Under the pieces are notes generated by a model. That model was not told the origin of the DNA, searched no databases, and saw only the letters and a list, made by a program, of their open reading frames with translations. The position numbers and the translations under genes are program-made. Below, one piece after another: positions 16,642-22,249 of a stretch of 22,249 nucleotides of DNA (its first letter is position 1; every line of letters starts with the position of its first letter). Origin of the DNA: CALFER01 sp964472395 (GTDB lineage Bacteria > CSSED10-310 > CALFER01). The DNA lies in the NCBI GenBank assembly GCA_964472395.1, contig CAYYMM010000079.1, positions 1-22,249 on the forward strand, given 5' to 3'.

Positions 16642-16757
16642 TCAGGTTCTCCTCCTTCCATGTCGCTCCGGTCCTTCAAGTGGACCATCCGTTCAGGGAA
16701 TTCTATATTCTCACCGTTCACTTCAATGATATATCGTGTGTTCAATTCAATCAACAT
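16638..16757 (-). CDS. Possible 39-residue ORF overlapping the BLUF start (leader or micropeptide)
   Basis: A short open frame starts at ATG 16757 and stops at a TGA that overlaps the BLUF ATG (ATGA arrangement). The peptide contains RYIIEVNGENIEFPERMVHL and a charged, Glu-rich tail, with no membrane segment or Cys. I see no good ribosome binding site before its ATG, and an in-frame stop lies a few codons upstream. The BLUF ribosome binding site lies inside its last codons, so the tail composition (EGGE) is partly dictated by that site. The exact overlap is what translational coupling would give, but chance is not excluded. Confidence 0.4.
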   Translation of the reverse strand: MLIELNTRYIIEVNGENIEFPERMVHLKDRSDMEGGEPE

Positions 16758-16790
16758 CAGAAAGTCGGCGAATCAATCTCAAAACGGATA

Positions 16791-16827
16791 AGGCAAGTTC
16801 CCTCCTTGTAACTGGGATATCTTGCCT
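16791..16827. promoter_or_regulatory. Inverted repeat in the BLUF/lipoprotein divergent gap
   Basis: AGGCAAG and CTTGCCT form perfect seven-base arms separated by 23 bases, between the divergently transcribed BLUF and Cys-rich lipoprotein genes. The right arm overlaps a possible + strand promoter (TTGCCT, 17 bases, TATTCT; each 4/6). It could be an operator or a chance repeat. Confidence 0.25.
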
Positions 16828-16868
16828 GAATCTTTGTTTTTCGATATTCTCGAAGCAAGGAGAAGAAG

Positions 16869-17381
16869 ATGACGTCACGCAGCATGAACGTCTATTGGCT
16901 TTACATCATCATGATTCTCTTTCTCTTTCTGATCCGATGCGATCGAACGGACACGACTGCTCCCGGGTTTCCCGATGGCAGAATGACCGCGGCCTCTGGG
17001 TGCAAGCAGACATCGATAAACGTGGATCCGAAAGCCACACAGGAATGCATCCGATTCACATTCGAACGCAACACCATACTCGAAATCCAGCATATCAATT
17101 CCGGTATGAACTGCTGCTCCGGATCCGTCTTTGCAACAGTACGGATCGATGGCGATTCGATTGTGATCCGCGAGTATGAAGGAACCGATGCGATGCCTTG
17201 CGATTGCCTCTGTCTGTATGATTTCGATTACGAAATCACCGGTCTCGAAAAGACAGAGTACATCCTGAATATTCAATGTCCGCTGGCAGAGCCATTCGAG
17301 TGTCGGCTCGATTTGAAAAACCTCCGGACCGGACTGCTGTGCATCGATCGCAATCGATATCCATGGTCAGAGGAGTCATAG
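16869..17381 (+). CDS. Cys-rich exported protein, putative lipoprotein
   Basis: This 170-residue protein has a very hydrophobic N-terminal segment (about residues 8-23) ending in FLIRC24. That is an imperfect lipobox (Arg at -1), so lipidation at C24 is possible but not certain. The mature part has ten further cysteines, including the vicinal pair in GMNCCSGSV (C82-C83) and the C-x-C-x-C motif of MPCDCLCLYDFDYEITGL (C111, C113, C115), set in a beta-rich sequence. I recognise the NCC...CxCxCxYD pattern as a recurring exported family of unknown function, without a name I trust. AAGGAG six bases before the ATG supports the start. The stop is immediately followed by the next gene's ATG, so the two are co-translated. 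Metal or metalloid binding by the Cys cluster is possible (inference). Confidence 0.82.
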   Translation: MTSRSMNVYWLYIIMILFLFLIRCDRTDTTAPGFPDGRMTAASGCKQTSINVDPKATQECIRFTFERNTILEIQHINSGMNCCSGSVFATVRIDGDSIVIREYEGTDAMPCDCLCLYDFDYEITGLEKTEYILNIQCPLAEPFECRLDLKNLRTGLLCIDRNRYPWSEES

Positions 17382-18422
17382 ATGAAGAAGACCGCGATGT
17401 TTTTTGTCATCATGGCAGCGTTCACCTCCGGCGTCATCGCATTCGCGGATGAACCAGTGACCTACAGCATCCGATTCATCCGACAGCATCTGAATGAACT
17501 CGCTGGTCAGCGCGTCAGAATCGAACAGGTCATCTGTTTCGTTGAGACTGGCCGATTCAGTTCGCTCATCACGAATGTCGAAGATCCTGAGGGAGGCGCA
17601 TGGTCCGGCACGCGCATCTTCGATCAGGGCGAACGGCTTTCGGCAATGCGTGGAGACACGGTTACTGCGGTCGGTGTGGTCTCAGCATCCGATTCCACGT
17701 TCATCCTGGTCACATCATCGGAAGCCGAATACCCCCCTGTCGTGACCGGGACCGCTATTGTTCCGGATCCGATCGATCTGACATGTCTGACTGCGTGTGA
17801 GGGGATGTATCTCGACTGCCTGATCCGCTTTCATAACATCGAAATCATCTCGGTTCCGGATGCCTACGGTAACATCGAGCTTCATGATGACACTGCAGCC
17901 TATTGGCTCTTGTTACGAAAGCAGGATCCCGTTCCTGCACTCGGAACCCTGTATGCATCGCTGACAGGACTGAATGAATTTCACATGGATGCCTGTAAAA
18001 TCAGACCCCGGAACGAAAATGACTGGACCATGTTTCCGCCCGAAACTCCAACTCCCAGTGTCACGCTCGGAGTGGAGATCGAAATGCCGCAATCCTTGCA
18101 TCCCGGTGATTCCTTTTTTCTCGACGGTATTCTCAGCAACCCATCGGAGTCGATGGAGAATGTTCCGGTTTTCTTTATCCTGAACATCGCTTCCGAATAC
18201 TGGTTCTGGCCGTCATGGAGATCCGGTGAATCGAATGTTGATTTTTTGTCGATGACCGTGCCGACTGGAAGAAACGTGATTCCGGTGATCCCGGTCATGA
18301 CATGGCCCGAGACCGGAGATCTGGCGATGAACAACATCGTTTTTTATGGAGCGATGCTGGATTCGGGCTTCTCGATGATTCTGGGGAATTATGCTGAATC
18401 ACACTTGCAATTCGGTCCTTGA
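17382..18422 (+). CDS. Secreted OB-fold-like protein with C-terminal YWFW module
   Basis: This 346-residue protein has a clean signal peptide (MKKTAMFFVIMAAFTSGVIA, cleavage near residue 22). Residues about 25-130 read as an OB-fold (ELAGQRVRIEQVICF, GGAWSGTRIFDQGERL, RGDTVTAVGVVSASDSTFIL). The arrangement resembles the extracellular OB domains found near secreted nucleases. A second, more divergent OB-like segment covers about 135-215 (MYLDCLIRFHNIEIIS). A short ETPTP linker leads to the YWFW module (about 228-346: VPVFFILNIASEYWFWPSW, NIVFYGAML), which ends the protein. The ATG abuts the TAG of the Cys-rich protein gene, and its ribosome binding site (GAGGAG) lies within that gene. No nuclease domain is present, so the OB segments probably bind a ligand or partner, perhaps the neighbouring Cys-rich protein. 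Confidence 0.87.
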   Translation: MKKTAMFFVIMAAFTSGVIAFADEPVTYSIRFIRQHLNELAGQRVRIEQVICFVETGRFSSLITNVEDPEGGAWSGTRIFDQGERLSAMRGDTVTAVGVVSASDSTFILVTSSEAEYPPVVTGTAIVPDPIDLTCLTACEGMYLDCLIRFHNIEIISVPDAYGNIELHDDTAAYWLLLRKQDPVPALGTLYASLTGLNEFHMDACKIRPRNENDWTMFPPETPTPSVTLGVEIEMPQSLHPGDSFFLDGILSNPSESMENVPVFFILNIASEYWFWPSWRSGESNVDFLSMTVPTGRNVIPVIPVMTWPETGDLAMNNIVFYGAMLDSGFSMILGNYAESHLQFGP

Positions 18423-18434
18423 GCAACAGGATTA

Positions 18435-18461
18435 GTTGGACGGATCACACTTCAGTCCAAC
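18435..18461. terminator. Hairpin between convergent genes
   Basis: GTTGGAC and GTCCAAC form a perfect seven-base-pair stem with a 13-base loop, centred in the 44-base gap between two converging exported-protein genes. There is no U-run on either strand, so it may be a factor-assisted bidirectional terminator. The position is suggestive but the structure is modest. Confidence 0.35.
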
Positions 18462-18466
18462 GGCAC

Positions 18467-19930
18467 TCAGGGACTGTACCCCCATTCGACCATGGCGTGC
18501 GATCCCAATAATGTACACAAATCCGGACTCAAAATCGCTCCCCAGAATCGAAGACCTTCTATCGGAACTGGGCCCAGATCCGGGAAAACACAACTCGGAA
18601 CCACATCGATTTCTGTCGTTCCCGGAGGAATATCCATCCGAACGAAGTCGAATCCTGTCGCACTTTCCGGATCATAATGTGTCCAATCATCCCAGAACCA
18701 GTATTGACCGTACACGTCCAGAAAAAAAACGACGTTTGCTTGGATGATGTCAGTTGAGGGATTATCGAGAAAACCTTTCACATGGAACACATAGTCGGGT
18801 TTGATGTGCATGGGCATGTCGATTCGGACGCAAGGTTCCGGACCGGGAGTCGGCGTGGGTGGTGATTCGGATCGCTTCGCATAGTAGCAGCAGGAAGCGG
18901 TCTTGAAGAACAAATGGGTATCATCGCTCGCTCCACTCACCATGAGTTTCTGAACGTTATCCATGTCGATCCGTTCCGCATCTCCCCACTGATCTTCGAA
19001 TTGATAAACAGTGATCAATCCAGAAGTATAATTAGCCACGATCGCCGTATTTTCGTCCACGATCGAGACATCCAGGCATTCACTGGCAGCCAGTCGTAAT
19101 GATTTTGCTATCGATACCGAAGGAAACACTTCGCACTCGCGATCATTCTGCTCCGTGACTGCGCATATCCATCCGATCCCAGGCTTTTCATCAATCGTGA
19201 CCTCAATCCCCCTGTTATATGCTTCATAATCCAATCTCGGAATCTTGTAGATATAGCTGGTAGAATAAATATCTCCATACTCGAAATAGCTAACACGGAT
19301 ACTCGGATAACTTTGAAGAAAATAGCCATAATCAAAGCAATAGGGAGGTAAAATCCACTGCGTATTATGAATTGACCAGATAACGGAGGCCGACAGAATT
19401 GAAAATGTCTTGGCGTTCAACCGAATCGCGTACAGAACCTGATCCCAACTGTAGATCACGCTCTGATCATCATAGTTCTCAACGACTGTCCGCATCAGAA
19501 TCCATTCGTTCTGCGTGTGATCCATGAAGACGCTCATCACATCGGTCAGCTCAATGCTAAAAATGGTGTCCCATTCTCCTCCCGTCGACCGCCTCAACAA
19601 AACCGTCGAATGGTCTGTTTTCAGAAAAACTACCGGGTTTCCGGCAGCATCGAACATCAGACTCCGAGGCTCTCCTGTCAAAGGAAGCGGTTCGATCAGA
19701 ATATCAGACGGCGATCGGATCTGAATTACCTGCCCGGTTTCCGTCGTGTCATCAACCAACAGGACAAACGGAGTCCCAGCGTACTCGCCCATGTCACAGG
19801 TTTGAAAGTCAATCAGGATCCAGCCCGGGTCAACCGATTCAAGAGGTACGATACCCCATGCCTGTCCCTGAGAACTGCTCAGAAACAGAACGACCAGACT
19901 CACAAAAAGTGTCATCAGGTGCTTTTGCAT
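18467..19930 (-). CDS. Secreted beta-rich protein with C-terminal YWFW module
   Basis: This 487-residue protein has a signal peptide (residues 1-24, ending SSSQGQA). The body (about 25-355) is all-beta in character, with repeated hydrophobic strand pairs such as FVLLVDDTTETGQVIQI and LRLAASECLDVSIVDENTAI, suggestive of an irregular propeller. I cannot identify a family. A short SPPTPTPGPEP linker (about 357-368) leads to the YWFW module (about 369-487: ANVVFFLDVYGQYWFWDDW, EGLRFWGAIL, VEWGYSP), again the extreme C-terminus. GGAGGG precedes the ATG, and a consensus promoter lies directly upstream. It is divergent from the second beta-helix gene. Function is unknown; extracellular display or binding is inferred from the domain company. 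Confidence 0.87.
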   Translation of the reverse strand: MQKHLMTLFVSLVVLFLSSSQGQAWGIVPLESVDPGWILIDFQTCDMGEYAGTPFVLLVDDTTETGQVIQIRSPSDILIEPLPLTGEPRSLMFDAAGNPVVFLKTDHSTVLLRRSTGGEWDTIFSIELTDVMSVFMDHTQNEWILMRTVVENYDDQSVIYSWDQVLYAIRLNAKTFSILSASVIWSIHNTQWILPPYCFDYGYFLQSYPSIRVSYFEYGDIYSTSYIYKIPRLDYEAYNRGIEVTIDEKPGIGWICAVTEQNDRECEVFPSVSIAKSLRLAASECLDVSIVDENTAIVANYTSGLITVYQFEDQWGDAERIDMDNVQKLMVSGASDDTHLFFKTASCCYYAKRSESPPTPTPGPEPCVRIDMPMHIKPDYVFHVKGFLDNPSTDIIQANVVFFLDVYGQYWFWDDWTHYDPESATGFDFVRMDIPPGTTEIDVVPSCVFPDLGPVPIEGLRFWGAILSPDLCTLLGSHAMVEWGYSP

Positions 19931-19953
19931 TGGATCATCCCTCCACAGTTAAT

Positions 19954-19983
19954 ATTATATCTACATACACAATGAAATGTCAA
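19954..19983 (-). promoter_or_regulatory. Consensus sigma70 promoter
   Basis: On the - strand a perfect TTGACA is followed after 18 bases by a perfect TATAAT, 24 bases from the start codon at 19930. With GGAGGG in the short leader this gives a strong, almost leaderless transcript for the secreted YWFW protein. Confidence 0.75.
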
Positions 19984-20023
19984 ATCAGATCACTGTCATC
20001 TGTCGGTCGAATCCGATGCTCGT

Positions 20024-20052
20024 TTGACCTTGAAGGAGTTGATTACTACAAT
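20024..20052 (+). promoter_or_regulatory. Sigma70 promoter of the second beta-helix gene
   Basis: TTGACC (5/6), a 17-base spacer and TACAAT (5/6) lie 44 bases before the ATG at 20096. The promoter is divergent from the consensus promoter at 19954-19983, with 40 bases between the two -35 elements. Confidence 0.65.
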
Positions 20053-20095
20053 CAGCTCTGAACCCGCCAGCCCCCGACAGGAGGTCATACTGCTC

Positions 20096-22249
20096 ATGAA
20101 GCGCTTCATCCTCATCGTTGTGTTTCTTTGTTCGCTCGAGTACATGCCCGCGATGGCAACAATTTATCTGGTCGGTCCGTCACGGCCCTACACATCGCTC
20201 CAGGCCGTCACCAGTCTTCTCCTGCCGGGCGATACCGTTCTGGTCGACGGCGACCATACATATCCGGGTGGTGTCAATTTTACTCAACCCGGAGCAGTCG
20301 ACGCTCCGATCACTATTCGGGGTGTTCGGATCAACGGAAACCGTCCCGTGATCTCAGGTGGTGCAAACACCGTTCAGTTTTCGACAGTTTGGCCCTACTC
20401 AGGCCCCGGTGCCGATCATTATATTTTCGAAGGTTTCTCAATCACGGGAGGCACCTCCAGGGGGCTTTATCATCAGGCCGCCGATCTGGTCGTCCGCGAT
20501 ACACTGGTCTACGATTGCCCGCAACATGGCATTCTCGGCGCAGACGAAGGCTCCGGTTCGCTGACACTCGACCACGTCGAAGTCTATGCATGCGGCGCCG
20601 GCGACACGCGCCACCAGATCTACATGGCGACCGATGAGACGAACCGCCCTCTCGGCAGTGTCTTCCGCATGCACTTCTGTTACATCCATGACGGCAATGG
20701 GGGGAACAACGTCAAATCGCGTGCCGAGCGAAACGAGATTTACTACAACTGGATTGAAGGCGCTTACTATCATGAACTCGAACTGATCGGCCCGGATGGT
20801 CAGGATCCTGAGCTGGCCCGTGAAGATTCTGACGTCGTTGGGAATGTGCTCCGGAAACGCAACGATTTCGCGGTGATCCGGGTCGGAGGAGACGGCACGG
20901 GAGAAACTTTTGGTCGATACCGGTTCGTCAACAACACGATCATTGCGGGAAGTGGAGTCGTGTTTCGCATCTTTGATGGAATCGAAAGCATCGAGATGCA
21001 CAACAATGTGCTGTATCGTGAGGGGACCGGCGCGGTTGCCGTGATGCGGACCGTCGAAGCCGACTGGCTTCACGGCGAGTTGATCGCCGGCAGTCACAAC
21101 TGGCTCAAAAACGGCGCGACCACCATTCCGTCACAATGGACCGGTACGGTGTTCGGCGTGGATCCGCTCTTCGTTAATATTTCTGCTGACAACCTGAATC
21201 CCCAGGCATCGAGCCCCCTGGTCGATTCGGGAGGTTCCGCATCCGAAGGTCCACCGGGCTATCCCTTCCCCTCTCCTCTGTTTCCGCCACAATACATCCC
21301 TCCACACCATTCAGTCGGTCTGATTGGCTCCGAGCAAACCCGGCTCATTCTCAACGCCATCGATATCGGTGCTTACGAACGTTCGGACGCTCTGCTCTGT
21401 GTCGACGACAGCAATCAGACCGGAACGGAAGACGGCACGGCCCTGCATCCTTACTCAACGATTCAGGATGCTCTTGACGCATCGTCGGACGGATTCCTCA
21501 TCTGCATTGCACAGGGCGATTACCTCGAGAACATTCAGATCATCGATCGCCAGGTCGGGCTTTTCGGTGGTTTCGAGGGGGGCGATCCAACGGATTATGT
21601 GTCGGGAATCGGGGGAAACTTCACGTCTCAGAACCCCGACCTGTGGATCGCTCGCATCCTCGCTTCGCCCTCGGCATCCGCCGTCGAGTTTCTCTATCCG
21701 GGCGCTTCCGGCTCCACGATCGACGGATTGACGATCTCGGGAGGGGATCGCGGTATTGAACTCGATGACGACCTGACCTGGCCGGAACTCACCGGCTTGA
21801 CGATCCGCCGTAACATCATCGAAACCAACGGCCCTTCCGGCAGCAGCTCGCACAGGGGCGGCGGGATGTATCTCAGCGGCTCATCCCATCTCGTCGATGC
21901 CAACACGATCCGATCGAATCGATCGGGTCGCGGGGCCGGCATCTATTCCACTGCCGTTGATTGTGTGATTTCCGGCAACCGGATCGAATCCAACATCGCG
22001 TACGACGATCACGCGGGCGGGTTGAATCTCGGTGGATCCGTTCATCTGACCAGTAATACCATTATCGATAATCGAGCGGGTGAAGGATTGGGTTACGGAT
22101 GGGGCGGCGGCGTGCTCATTCTAGGAACGGCATGGCTTTCAGGCAATGTCATTTCAGGCAATCATGCTCCCTCCATCGGAGGCGCAGTTTTCGTGGATGA
22201 GGGGGGATGGGCAGAAATCAGGAACGATCTGATATACGGCAACACCACG
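20096..22249 (+). CDS. Secreted double beta-helix protein, 3' truncated by window edge
   Basis: One frame is open from ATG 20096 to the last base (718 codons, no stop), so the gene continues past the window. The signal peptide is residues 1-21 (MKRFILIVVF...MPAMA). A first right-handed beta-helix (about 22-420) starts with IYLVGPSRPYTSLQAVTSLL and includes ISGGANTVQF, RVGGDGTGETFGRYRFVNNT and MHNNVLYREG. It ends with VDSGGS and IDIGAYERSD, typical of such domains. A second helix then opens with CVDDSNQTGTEDGTALHPYS, a DUF1565-like entry, and carries GGGMYLSG, GAGIYST, GGGVLILG and GGAVFVDE turns. AGGAGG lies 11 bases before the ATG. By analogy with the other beta-helix gene, a Thr/Pro linker and YWFW module may follow off-window. 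A polysaccharide-related surface role is inferred. Confidence 0.9.
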   Translation, partial: MKRFILIVVFLCSLEYMPAMATIYLVGPSRPYTSLQAVTSLLLPGDTVLVDGDHTYPGGVNFTQPGAVDAPITIRGVRINGNRPVISGGANTVQFSTVWPYSGPGADHYIFEGFSITGGTSRGLYHQAADLVVRDTLVYDCPQHGILGADEGSGSLTLDHVEVYACGAGDTRHQIYMATDETNRPLGSVFRMHFCYIHDGNGGNNVKSRAERNEIYYNWIEGAYYHELELIGPDGQDPELAREDSDVVGNVLRKRNDFAVIRVGGDGTGETFGRYRFVNNTIIAGSGVVFRIFDGIESIEMHNNVLYREGTGAVAVMRTVEADWLHGELIAGSHNWLKNGATTIPSQWTGTVFGVDPLFVNISADNLNPQASSPLVDSGGSASEGPPGYPFPSPLFPPQYIPPHHSVGLIGSEQTRLILNAIDIGAYERSDALLCVDDSNQTGTEDGTALHPYSTIQDALDASSDGFLICIAQGDYLENIQIIDRQVGLFGGFEGGDPTDYVSGIGGNFTSQNPDLWIARILASPSASAVEFLYPGASGSTIDGLTISGGDRGIELDDDLTWPELTGLTIRRNIIETNGPSGSSSHRGGGMYLSGSSHLVDANTIRSNRSGRGAGIYSTAVDCVISGNRIESNIAYDDHAGGLNLGGSVHLTSNTIIDNRAGEGLGYGWGGGVLILGTAWLSGNVISGNHAPSIGGAVFVDEGGWAEIRNDLIYGNTT

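Noticed and set aside
7988..19930. Reading the YWFW module as a type IX secretion C-terminal domain
   Set aside because: It lacks the usual features of that domain and is N-terminal in one protein. The resemblance is only positional.
20438..21097. 219-codon - strand ORF inside the second beta-helix gene
   Set aside because: It is the antisense of a continuous signal-peptide-bearing frame with clear beta-helix motifs.

Overview
The window comes from a Gram-negative-type, probably uncultured, bacterium. Base composition is mid-range (around 50% GC by eye), genes are tightly packed, ribosome binding sites are good, and many proteins are predicted to be secreted with Thr/Pro-rich linkers. The sequence alone does not fix the phylum. 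The mix of arsenic methylation, persulfide oxidation, beta-helix proteins and Thr/Pro-linked exoproteins suggests an uncultured sediment or candidate-phylum lineage, which is inference. I see no tRNA, rRNA, CRISPR array, insertion sequence or integrase. No gene-free stretch exceeds about 250 bases.

Region 1 (1-3491, + strand) is a compact arsenic operon. In order it encodes the C-terminus of an ArsP/DUF318-type permease, a small CPKC thioredoxin-like protein, an ArsF-like lipid- or periplasm-targeted CxxC protein, an ArsG/CcdA-like membrane protein, a carboxymuconolactone-decarboxylase-like protein, the As(III) methyltransferase ArsM, and a TlpA-like protein whose usual CxxC is replaced by a vicinal Cys pair. 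Together they suggest methylation of arsenite, thiol redox chemistry and export of organoarsenicals.

Region 2 (3545-7904, - strand) converges on the arsenic operon and is a sulfur module transcribed right to left. It encodes an SLC13-type anion permease with TrkA-C-like domains, a CstB-like persulfide dioxygenase/rhodanese fusion, and two half-size YeeE/YedE (thiosulfate transport family) proteins.

Region 3 (7988-22249) is almost entirely exported proteins on both strands. They are a CpeT-domain protein, a small membrane protein, a 1083-residue protein that parses into three seven-bladed propellers, two beta-helix proteins (the second runs off the right edge), a Cys-rich putative lipoprotein coupled to an OB-fold protein, and a further secreted protein. 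Four of these share a previously unremarked module of about 115 residues (hallmark YWFWPSW). It is N-terminal in the CpeT protein and is the extreme C-terminus in the other three, usually after a Thr/Pro-rich linker. A BLUF blue-light sensor gene sits among them, preceded by an overlapping 39-codon ORF. This secreted-protein island with a shared module is the most unusual part of the window.
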